From Oscillospiraceae bacterium (GTDB lineage: Bacteria; Bacillota; Clostridia; UMGS1840), in assembly GCA_015068645.1 (NCBI GenBank), contig SVKD01000008.1, forward strand, positions 40,448-104,447: a stretch of DNA of 64,000 bases. The letters are read 5' to 3'. Both the position numbers and the translations under genes were made by a program. Positions 1-8,536 of this stretch are shown piece after piece. Numbering within the stretch: the first letter of the stretch is position 1; every line of letters starts with the position of its first letter. The notes under the pieces were generated by a model that ran no database searches, was not told the origin of the DNA, and saw only the letters and a list, made by a program, of their open reading frames with translations.

Positions 1-1
1 A

Positions 2-2450
2 ACCACCGATACCGGCTACTATGCAGACATCTATCTTGCTTATAACTATAGCTCTTCTGCATGGGCAGATGCTGCTCGTCAGGATCCTGAAATGCTCTAT
101 GTAAGAGACGGCAAACAGGAAATTACCATTGAAAATATCGGTACTTCCTCTGTTACGCTGTATGCTGTTGGCATTCGTACTACCGGTGTTTTAGCGGAAG
201 CTGATTACTGGAAAGACCAGATGAATATGGCATCCTTGAAGGTTGTTCCCTATAGTCTCACTCCCGAGCCGACTCCGGAACCGACTCCTGAAGTACTTAC
301 CGTTACTTACGAAGCACAATACGCAGGTGTTTATGCAGTTTCTTCCAACAAAGCGGTTACCTTAACCAACGAAACCGGTTCTGTGGCAGCATTAACTGCA
401 GGCGCAACCAAATACATTTACTTAATCGCAGGTGAAAACAAAATCACCACCACCGACCTTGATGCAGAATTAACCTTTACCGCTTTAGATGACAATGGTA
501 AAGCTTACTTCAATCAGGTGAATATTCCCAAAGAACCCATCATCTCCGGTCAGGAAGACAGAGTTGCGTCAGCTATTTACAAAGCTTTGGCTCCCGGAGA
601 AACCTATACCTTTACCTATACTCCTTCCAAAGGAATGGCGGGTATCGTATATCCCTACATTGCCTTCAATGGTGGTGCAGAAGCTACTGTCAGAGTTACC
701 ACCGATACCGGCTTCTATGGCGATATATACAATCCTGCAGGAACCAGCGGCAGCTCCCAAGCTTGGGCAGATGCAGCAAGACAGGATCCCGAAATGGTAT
801 ATGTAAGAAATGGTGAAAACACCATCACCATCGAAAACATCGGATCCACCGATACTACACTGTACACTATTGCAATTCATAGTGCAGGAGAACTGGTTGG
901 CAACTCAGCCTGGGATCCTCAGATGAAAATGACTGAGTTGAAAGTGGTTGCATACAGCAACGAACCCGAAGCAACTCCCACTCCGACTCCCACACCTGTT
1001 CCCACTCCTGCTGCAGACTTTGTTACTTACACTGCTCTTTATGCAGGGGTGCACAAAGTAACTTCCGACAAAGCGGTTACTTTGACCAGCGAAACCGGTT
1101 CCGTTGCAGCATTAGCAGCAAACGAAACCAAATACATCTACTTAATCGCAGGTGTAAATAAAATTCAAACCACTAACAAAAATGCAAACGTAACCTTTAC
1201 CAACTTGGAAGATAACGGCCTGGCATATATTGATCAGATTTCTGCTCCTTCTGTATGCTACGCAGTAGACCATACGCAGGCTATTAACAGCCTGATGTCT
1301 CTGGAATCCGGCGCATCTGTTACTGTAAATGCAACTGTAGGCGCTACCGGTGCAGGTATTGTTTATCCGTACCTGAATGTTCAGGATGACCTTCAGCATA
1401 CCTTTGAAATCACCTCCGATACCGGCTTCTATGCAGAAATTACCAAAGATGCTGCCGGTTGGCAGACTACCTGTTGGAAAGACGGTTCCAAACAGCAAGA
1501 TATGGAATTCTTGTATGTAAGAGAAGGCGTAAACCAGATCACCATCACCAATACCGGTTCCAATGCTGCACTCATCGGTTCCTTGCGTTTGTCTAAAACC
1601 GCAGAAACCGCAATCAAAGACCATGCAGTATGGGGTCCTCAGGTTAATCTGAAAAACTTAAAAACTTTGGAAGTAGATCTTCCCACTCCTACCGCTCCTC
1701 CCACCGCAACCTTCGCTCCGGTTGGCACCATCACTTATGATGCTCCCAGCGCAGGTATCTATCGTGTGGCTTCTGATAAAGCGGTAACCTTAATTAACGA
1801 AACCGGTTCTACCGTAACCTTCTCCGGAAGCGGTACCGTAAAATATTTGTATATGATCAAAGGCGTGAACAATCTGAGCACCTCTGATTTATCTGCAGAT
1901 ATTACCTTCAATGAGTTAGATGCATTCGGTATGAATCATCTTTCCAAAATCGAAACTGCATTTACTGCATACGGCAGACAGCACGTTTCTGTTGCTGATA
2001 TCCACAATTTTGTGGAAGCAGACGGCACCTATCAGACCGGTACCAATGAGAACGGTAAGTTTGTGAATCTGTCTCCCGGTGCTGCGATTACTTATGAATT
2101 AACCATGTCGAAAGACGGGGCAGGTATCGTATATCCCTACCTTGGTGTATTAGATGGTGCAGAAAACACCTTTGAAATCACCTCCGATACCGGCTTTTAT
2201 GCAGAAATTTTAAAACCTGTAAGCAGCGGTTCCTTCTGTTGGGCAGATGCCGACAGATTGGATATGGAATTCTTGTATGTAAGAGAAGGCAAGAACCTGA
2301 TCACCATTAAAAATACAGGTTCTTCCATTGCAACCGTAACTGCGTTGCGTCTTTCCATGACTGACGGGGAAGACGGTCTGGCAGACCACGAAACTTGGGG
2401 TCCCCAGATGAACTTACAAAACTTGAAAGTCTTCAGCGGAAGCAGCAATG
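2..2450 (+). repeat. Four tandem copies of a protein module of about 230 residues
   Basis: Copies lie at about 2-262 (partial), 300-965, 1020-1680 and 1728-2445. Each full copy starts near YAGVY/AGIY with KAVTL..ETGS, then has GIVYPY, TDTGFYAEI or a variant, a W-D rich turn, LYVREG, ITI.NTG and finally a WGPQMNLQNLK-like end, followed by a Pro/Thr linker such as TPEPTPEP or TPTPTPTP. The pattern suggests a beta-sandwich. I do not recognise a named family. The copies have diverged at the amino-acid level, so the array is old rather than a recent expansion. Confidence 0.8.
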
Positions 2451-5272
2451 CAGCTCCCACTGCAACTCCCGCACCCGTTCTGCCCGATGTTTCCAACACA
2501 GACTTATACACGGTTATTGAAGCGGAAACTTCCGTTTCCACCGCATTAACCGAACAAGCTACCTACAACGGCAAAAACGGTCTGAAACTGACCGATATGT
2601 ACACCGAAGCAGCGTACACCTTGGATGTGGCGCAGGAAACTGTTTACAACCTGAATATGGTTGGTGCTGCTTGGAAAGATGTAAACTTCGACTTATATGT
2701 GGATGACACCTTAGTGGATTACGCTACCATGCATTTTGATAATGACAGAAGCGGAACCACTTGGGCATACCAGCAGGAAGAAGTGGCGCAGCTTCACCTG
2801 GATGCAGGTACTCACACCTTAAAATTTGTGTTCTACTGCGATACCTTCTATTTTGATTCTATCGTTTTGGAAGACACAAACTCCATGTACTATCATCTGA
2901 TTCACGATTTCAAAGATATTACCACCGCGGAAGGTGCATTTGATCTTCTGGAAAAATACGGCGCATCTGCAAACATCGACGTGAATGCAGACACCGTAAA
3001 CCATGTATATGCACCCATGTCCTTCTGGAATATGGTTGGTAAAAACTACGAAACTGCAGCCGAAATGCTGGAAGCTTACAACGAATGTATCGTAGATCCC
3101 ACTGTAATCGTGAAGAATGCTTCCGGTCAGGAAGTTAGTGCAATGCCCGAAGGCACTGCTTATGTGTCTGTGGATTGCATGAACATTCCTTCCGAGGTTA
3201 CCTTAATTGCAGCAGTTTACAGCGGTAAACAGCTGGTAGCAGTAACTGCTATGACCAGAGAAAACGGTCTGGCAACTGCAGCGTTCACTGAACTTTCTGC
3301 AGGTTGCAATCTGAAAGTACTGGCAATGACTGATTTAGCAGAAGCTGCTCCCTATGCAAAAGAAGTTTACGGCACTCCTTACCGTGAAATCTATGTGGCA
3401 ACTACCGGTAAATCTACTAATGCAGGTACCAAGGAAGCTCCCGTAAACAACTTAGCAAATGCACTGAAAATTGTAAAAACCATCAACGCTGATATGACCG
3501 GCGACATTATCGTAAATGTTGCTCCCGGCACTTACAAAAGCTCCGTTTCCATTGATATCGATTCCACCATGGGCGGTAAAAACGGTCACAAAGTTATCAT
3601 TCGTGCAGAAGATATGAACAATAAACCTGTTTTATCCGGCGGGGAAGACTTAACCGGTAAATGGAGCAAGGTAGACGGTGAAAACTACTATGTAGCATCT
3701 ACCTCTACCCGTGAAACCAGAGCCCTGTTTGTAAACGGCTATCAGGCTACCTTAGCAAGAAGTGACGAATGGTATTCAGGTGCCCTGATGAATCCTGCCG
3801 AAAAGAAAAATGATTCTCATGTAACTGACGGTATTCTGTTGTCCCTCTCCGGTGGCAACAAAGACTTCCCCAAAGGTTTAGACCAGCAGACCGAAGTTCA
3901 GTCTTCCAGAATGCAGATCGTATTCAGTCTGCAGTGGGCAAATCATCGTTTCCCCTTAGACAGAATCGAATACAGTGGTAGCAATGCCTACATTTACACC
4001 ACTTATCCCTACTACAATGCATTCTGTATCGAAGGATTACACACCTCCACCATCACTCCCGGTCAGGGACAGAAATTCTATTTGGAAAACTCTCTGCTGC
4101 TCTTAGATAAACCCGGCGAGTTCTACTTCGATAAAGAAGATCGCAAAATGTACTACTATCCCTACGCCGAGGAAAATATGGCTACCATCGAAACCTGGTG
4201 TGCAGTAACCGACGGTATGATGAATATCACCGGTGTTGGCAGCAACAACAAAGTTACCAACTTAGAATTTGACGGTATTTCCTTCCGTTACGGCGGATAT
4301 GATGACTTTACCGTAAAAGGTGTAGCATTCAACCAGACCGACGAATGGAGATTAGGCGGTGAAACTTACTACGGTCAGCATTTGTTCCCCGCGCAGATCG
4401 TGGCAAAATATGCAGATTCTTTAGTATTTAAAAACTGTGAATTCGGTTCTATGGGCTCCAGCGCCATCATTTTGGAAGAAGGCGTTTCCAACTCTCAGAT
4501 TACCGGTAGCTATTTCCACGATATCGCAGGTACCGGCGTTGTACTCGGTGACTACAGAGACGGTAATTCTGCAGCCTCCGGTACGGAACGTTGTAAAAAC
4601 ATTGAAATTGACAACAATATCTTCCGTCGTACCGCTCAGGAATTCCAGGGCTTAACTGCAATTTCCGTATATTATGTGGGCAATGCAAACATTCACCACA
4701 ACGATATTAAAGATACCTCTTATTCCGGTATCGTTGTTGGTTGGGGTTGGGGATATGATGATCCCGTTGACTGCGGTAATCACAACATCTCCTACAACAA
4801 GATTGACAATGTAATGCAGACCATGGGTGATGGTGCTCACATCTACACCTTAGGTAATCTTCGCGGAACTCAGATTAACGATAACTATGTCATCGACCCG
4901 GGTCAGATCAAAGCTCCCGGCATCTACTTTGACCAGGGTACCGGTTACACCAACGTTTGTGATAACGTTGTAACTAATGCTTATGACAATAGCAGCGAAT
5001 ACTGGTTCTTTGCAAGACAGCTTGTAAATATCAATAACTGTTTTGCAGGATATAACCATACCGATGGCAGAGACCCCTCTAAAATTTATGGCACCAACGG
5101 AACCAGCACCAAGGAAGTTGCTTTAAAAGGTAACTCCTACAGAGTATCCACCTGGTCTACCGCTGCACAGAGAATTATGGCGGAAGCAGGGCTGGAAGAT
5201 AAAACCAGATTAAACGAAATCGATACTTATCCCACCTGGAGAACCATGCGTATGCTGGATATCCCGAATTAA
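2..5272 (+). CDS. Large modular surface or secreted protein with C-terminal beta-helix (5' end outside window)
   Basis: The frame is open from base 2 to the stop at 5272, so 1,756 residues are visible; the start and any signal peptide lie before the window. The N-terminal half is a tandem array of one roughly 230-residue module (separate entry) joined by Pro/Thr linkers. Residues about 835-960 start with YTVIEAET, like the first strand of CBM6/CBM35-type carbohydrate-binding folds. From about residue 1,130 to the end the sequence shows the short-strand, Asn-rich pattern (GSYFHDIAGTG, NIEIDNNIF, NIHHNDI, NHNISYNKI) of a right-handed parallel beta-helix, as in polysaccharide lyases and related glycan enzymes. 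No SLH repeat or LPXTG motif is seen at the C terminus. Inference: an extracellular glycan-binding or glycan-cleaving protein. Catalytic residues and substrate are not identifiable. Confidence 0.8.
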   Translation, partial: TTDTGYYADIYLAYNYSSSAWADAARQDPEMLYVRDGKQEITIENIGTSSVTLYAVGIRTTGVLAEADYWKDQMNMASLKVVPYSLTPEPTPEPTPEVLTVTYEAQYAGVYAVSSNKAVTLTNETGSVAALTAGATKYIYLIAGENKITTTDLDAELTFTALDDNGKAYFNQVNIPKEPIISGQEDRVASAIYKALAPGETYTFTYTPSKGMAGIVYPYIAFNGGAEATVRVTTDTGFYGDIYNPAGTSGSSQAWADAARQDPEMVYVRNGENTITIENIGSTDTTLYTIAIHSAGELVGNSAWDPQMKMTELKVVAYSNEPEATPTPTPTPVPTPAADFVTYTALYAGVHKVTSDKAVTLTSETGSVAALAANETKYIYLIAGVNKIQTTNKNANVTFTNLEDNGLAYIDQISAPSVCYAVDHTQAINSLMSLESGASVTVNATVGATGAGIVYPYLNVQDDLQHTFEITSDTGFYAEITKDAAGWQTTCWKDGSKQQDMEFLYVREGVNQITITNTGSNAALIGSLRLSKTAETAIKDHAVWGPQVNLKNLKTLEVDLPTPTAPPTATFAPVGTITYDAPSAGIYRVASDKAVTLINETGSTVTFSGSGTVKYLYMIKGVNNLSTSDLSADITFNELDAFGMNHLSKIETAFTAYGRQHVSVADIHNFVEADGTYQTGTNENGKFVNLSPGAAITYELTMSKDGAGIVYPYLGVLDGAENTFEITSDTGFYAEILKPVSSGSFCWADADRLDMEFLYVREGKNLITIKNTGSSIATVTALRLSMTDGEDGLADHETWGPQMNLQNLKVFSGSSNAAPTATPAPVLPDVSNTDLYTVIEAETSVSTALTEQATYNGKNGLKLTDMYTEAAYTLDVAQETVYNLNMVGAAWKDVNFDLYVDDTLVDYATMHFDNDRSGTTWAYQQEEVAQLHLDAGTHTLKFVFYCDTFYFDSIVLEDTNSMYYHLIHDFKDITTAEGAFDLLEKYGASANIDVNADTVNHVYAPMSFWNMVGKNYETAAEMLEAYNECIVDPTVIVKNASGQEVSAMPEGTAYVSVDCMNIPSEVTLIAAVYSGKQLVAVTAMTRENGLATAAFTELSAGCNLKVLAMTDLAEAAPYAKEVYGTPYREIYVATTGKSTNAGTKEAPVNNLANALKIVKTINADMTGDIIVNVAPGTYKSSVSIDIDSTMGGKNGHKVIIRAEDMNNKPVLSGGEDLTGKWSKVDGENYYVASTSTRETRALFVNGYQATLARSDEWYSGALMNPAEKKNDSHVTDGILLSLSGGNKDFPKGLDQQTEVQSSRMQIVFSLQWANHRFPLDRIEYSGSNAYIYTTYPYYNAFCIEGLHTSTITPGQGQKFYLENSLLLLDKPGEFYFDKEDRKMYYYPYAEENMATIETWCAVTDGMMNITGVGSNNKVTNLEFDGISFRYGGYDDFTVKGVAFNQTDEWRLGGETYYGQHLFPAQIVAKYADSLVFKNCEFGSMGSSAIILEEGVSNSQITGSYFHDIAGTGVVLGDYRDGNSAASGTERCKNIEIDNNIFRRTAQEFQGLTAISVYYVGNANIHHNDIKDTSYSGIVVGWGWGYDDPVDCGNHNISYNKIDNVMQTMGDGAHIYTLGNLRGTQINDNYVIDPGQIKAPGIYFDQGTGYTNVCDNVVTNAYDNSSEYWFFARQLVNINNCFAGYNHTDGRDPSKIYGTNGTSTKEVALKGNSYRVSTWSTAAQRIMAEAGLEDKTRLNEIDTYPTWRTMRMLDIPN

Positions 5273-5354
5273 CTCAGGGATGCACAAAGAAATAATCGGA
5301 CTGCTTTGTTGCAGGTACCAATGATTCTTAGTGTTGATGTTTTAAAAACTGTTT

Positions 5355-5387
5355 CTCGGGCAGAGGAGTAGATGCCTCTGCCCGGGG
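5355..5387. other. Strong intergenic hairpin without a T-run
   Basis: CGGGCAGAGG (5357-5366) pairs perfectly with CCTCTGCCCG (5375-5384) around an 8-base loop, and GGGGAACCCC follows at once. It lies in the 210-base gap between the beta-helix protein and the SLH protein. There is no U-tract, so it is not a standard intrinsic terminator; it could be a processing site, an mRNA stabiliser or a degenerate terminator. The rest of the gap is AT-rich, with the AAGGAGG site of the next gene at 5469-5475. Confidence 0.5.
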
Positions 5388-5482
5388 AACCCCAAATTTT
5401 GAAAATAATTTTAGTTACATATATTTCGCTAATAAAAATTTTATATATATCAAATTACAGCAAAAATTAAGGAGGATTGCTT

Positions 5483-8400
5483 ATGAACCGTAATTTGAAA
5501 CGAGTGCTTTCATTAGCACTTATGATGGTTGTTTTGGCAGTGAATTTTGTAATTCCCGCTTTTGCAACCGAACCCATTTCAGTGTCCTATACGGACCTTC
5601 TTTCCAACACACTAACCGGTGGTAATGGAACTTTGTTCTTTGATACCACCCCTGGTAACAGTACCCCCAGTACGGGTTTGGATCAAGGTAACTATAACAG
5701 AAGTTATGCTCCCTTGGAAGTGTGGTCAATGGCTAACCGTGCATCTTTAAGTATGTCAGCTAGTGAATGGGCAAGATTTGAAGTGACTGCTCCCACTGCA
5801 GGTTTTTATTCTGTTGATGCGACCTATGGTTGCGGTTCGACAGCCGGTGCAGATTTCGTGATTCGTACCGAATCTACCATTATCGAAACTCATCTGGCAA
5901 AAAGTGGTCAGAATGCGTATTCGTTCACCACTGCAACTAATTTGGGTTATGTGTACCTGGCAGCAGGCACCAACTACATCTATGCAGATAACAAATCCAG
6001 TGCAGTTATAAACTTTAAAGGTTTTGACCTGACCTTAGACGATACTGCAGATGCTACCGATGTAGCATGGATTGCTCCCATTGCAAGTGCAAATGAAATT
6101 GCTGATTTAACCGTTGTTTTTAATGATGGTTACAATCAGGCAGAAGTTGGCACTGTTACCTTCATCAATATGGACATTCCTGTTGATGGTAAATATCAGG
6201 TATCTGTAATGGGTAAAGCAACCGGTTCCAATACCGTTTCTGCTGATTTTGGCGGCGATGCAATCACTGCTACCGTTTCTAATGATGCATATGGATATGC
6301 TGACATCGGTGTGTTCCCCTTAACTGCAGACACTTACACTCTGACTTTAGAAGGCTTTACTGATTACAGCCTGGCTTGGGTAAAAGTGGACTATGTTTCT
6401 CCCTACGAAACCGACGTTGAAAGCGAATCTTTCGCTGATGGCGATACCGTTGCAAGAGGTACTGACAACTTAACCATTACCTTCAATGACAATATGATGG
6501 ATACCGCTGCTGCTACCTTAAGCAACGATATTCCCGTTGAAGTTACTGTTGACGGTGCAAAAGTTATCGTTTCTTTCTTAGAAACTTTAGCATACGAAAC
6601 CGACTACACCTTAACCGTTACCGGTTTACAGGGTGTAAACGATGCAGAAGCATTAGAAGACAAAACCTACACCTTCACCACCGGTGACGAATCTGCTGAT
6701 GAAGGTACTGATGCAGTTGAAGTAACTGACGTTACTTCTTCTCGTGAAGATGTTACCATTACCGGTACCGTAAAAGGTTCCACCGGAAAAGGTATCAAAG
6801 GCAGAACCGTAACCGTTACTTCTCCCGAAGGTGCTGAAGTTGCAACTGTTACTTCCGGCGACAATGGTGTGTTCACTGCTGAATTCACCATCGCAGACGG
6901 TACCGATGCAGGTGCTTATACCTACACCGTAACCGCTGAATATGGTGCAACCACCAATGCAGTTGTAAGCTATGTATCCGAAGCAGAAGAATTAAGAATC
7001 TTAGATTTATTCTTAACCGCAACCACTCCCGAAGCTGTATATTCTATTTTTGAATCTTACGGCGAAATCTTATTGGTTCCCAATTATGCAACAGATTGTG
7101 CTTCTTTAGCAAATGATGCTCTGTTCTTAGGTCATTTTGAAAGAAAAGACTTTGTTGCAGTAAGAGATGTTGCTCCCTTCTACAACAAAATGCTGACATT
7201 AGAAGGTATGAACCAGGCAACTCGTGGTTCTGACGTGGATGATTATCTGACTGAAGAAATTTGTGATTTACTGGGTATTAGATCCGATAAAATGGATTTA
7301 ATTATCAAAAATGACCCCGGCAACAGTAAGAAAAGCTCCTTCGCTGCAAAAGTTGCACAGGACACCAATAACAATGGTGCAAGCACCTCTGAAGCAGCAT
7401 TCTTAGAAAGAATCGCAACCTTACTGGATGCTTGGTTATTAGAAACCAACAACATCACCGCAACTAGCTTAGATTTATCTGAAGCAACTACCGCTTGCAG
7501 ATATGCAGGTGAAATTGCAATTCCCTTAGACTTTACAGTTGCACAGTCCAAAGTAAAATCTGTTGTAGTAACTGTTACTACCGCTGAAGCAGGTTTATTA
7601 GCAAATGCACAGGCAGTTGTTGATGGTTTAGAACCCGTGGATGCTGTAATTAACGGTGATACCGCAACCTTCACCATTGATTTCGAATACGATGCAGCAA
7701 AAGTATACGATGAAGTGGGTAAAATTTCTCTGCAGGCATCTGTCATCGCAACTCATGATATTAATGTGGATGCAACCGTTATTTACAGATTTACCACTCA
7801 AATCACTGACGAAGAAGGCAACCCTGCTGACATTAATGTGGATATGCCCATCGCAGTAGCAGGTGGCACCATTCGTGCAACTGTATCTCCTGCTCAGTCC
7901 AGCAGTCCTTCCAGACCTACCGGTAACACTGGCTATGTTGCTCCTCCGAAGGAAAAAGTGGAAGAGGAAGATGATTCTAATAAATCTAAATATTTCTTCG
8001 ATGATATGGGCGAAGCTCTCTGGGCTCAGGATATGGTTCATGAGTTAGCTGCAAAAGGAATCATTTCCAAAAACGAAGAAAGAATGTTCCGTCCTATGGA
8101 CAGCGTAACTCGTGAAGAATATGTAAAAATGCTGGTAACCGTTATCGGTTCTCACAAAGCTGATGCAAAATCTACCTTATCTGATGTTTCCGCAGATCAC
8201 TGGGCAACTTCCTACATTGCAACCGCTCAGCAGTTGGGTATCGTTCAGGGTAATGCTGACGGCACCTTCGGTTTAGGTCAGAGAATTACTCGTCAGGATA
8301 TGGCTGTAATGCTTTACAGAACTTTCCAGGTACTGGGTATCGACCTGCCGGAAGGCACCAATGAATTCACAGATTCCAATGATATTGCAAGCTATGCAAA

Positions 8401-8536
8401 AGCAGCAGTTAGCGCTTTGGAAAAACAGGGTATCATCAACGGTATGGGTGATGGCACCTTTGCTCCTGCTAACAATGCTACCAGAGCACAGTCCGCAAAA
8501 GTAATTTACAGTATGATGGAGGTGTTAGGTGTATGA
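5483..8536 (+). CDS. SLH-domain surface protein with Ig-like domains
   Basis: The ATG at 5483 is chosen because AAGGAGG at 5469-5475 sits seven bases before it; an in-frame TTG at 5477 is too close. Residues 1-29 form a signal peptide ending PAFA. A roughly 90-residue segment with FADGDTVARGTDNLTI...ITFNDNM...YTFTTGDES matches the SbsA-type Big_5 Ig-like domain, and another Ig-like repeat (about residues 415-500) follows. A low-complexity linker leads to three SLH motifs at about 835-1017 (FFDDM..., FRPMDSVTREEYVKML, DGTFGLGQRITRQDMAVML, DGTFAPANNATRAQSAKVI). SLH repeats bind pyruvylated secondary cell wall polymer, and a CsaB-like enzyme is encoded at 28561-30768. The stop overlaps the next start (ATGA), so the two are probably translationally coupled. 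Role inferred: S-layer-like or structural surface protein. Confidence 0.9.
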   Translation: MNRNLKRVLSLALMMVVLAVNFVIPAFATEPISVSYTDLLSNTLTGGNGTLFFDTTPGNSTPSTGLDQGNYNRSYAPLEVWSMANRASLSMSASEWARFEVTAPTAGFYSVDATYGCGSTAGADFVIRTESTIIETHLAKSGQNAYSFTTATNLGYVYLAAGTNYIYADNKSSAVINFKGFDLTLDDTADATDVAWIAPIASANEIADLTVVFNDGYNQAEVGTVTFINMDIPVDGKYQVSVMGKATGSNTVSADFGGDAITATVSNDAYGYADIGVFPLTADTYTLTLEGFTDYSLAWVKVDYVSPYETDVESESFADGDTVARGTDNLTITFNDNMMDTAAATLSNDIPVEVTVDGAKVIVSFLETLAYETDYTLTVTGLQGVNDAEALEDKTYTFTTGDESADEGTDAVEVTDVTSSREDVTITGTVKGSTGKGIKGRTVTVTSPEGAEVATVTSGDNGVFTAEFTIADGTDAGAYTYTVTAEYGATTNAVVSYVSEAEELRILDLFLTATTPEAVYSIFESYGEILLVPNYATDCASLANDALFLGHFERKDFVAVRDVAPFYNKMLTLEGMNQATRGSDVDDYLTEEICDLLGIRSDKMDLIIKNDPGNSKKSSFAAKVAQDTNNNGASTSEAAFLERIATLLDAWLLETNNITATSLDLSEATTACRYAGEIAIPLDFTVAQSKVKSVVVTVTTAEAGLLANAQAVVDGLEPVDAVINGDTATFTIDFEYDAAKVYDEVGKISLQASVIATHDINVDATVIYRFTTQITDEEGNPADINVDMPIAVAGGTIRATVSPAQSSSPSRPTGNTGYVAPPKEKVEEEDDSNKSKYFFDDMGEALWAQDMVHELAAKGIISKNEERMFRPMDSVTREEYVKMLVTVIGSHKADAKSTLSDVSADHWATSYIATAQQLGIVQGNADGTFGLGQRITRQDMAVMLYRTFQVLGIDLPEGTNEFTDSNDIASYAKAAVSALEKQGIINGMGDGTFAPANNATRAQSAKVIYSMMEVLGV

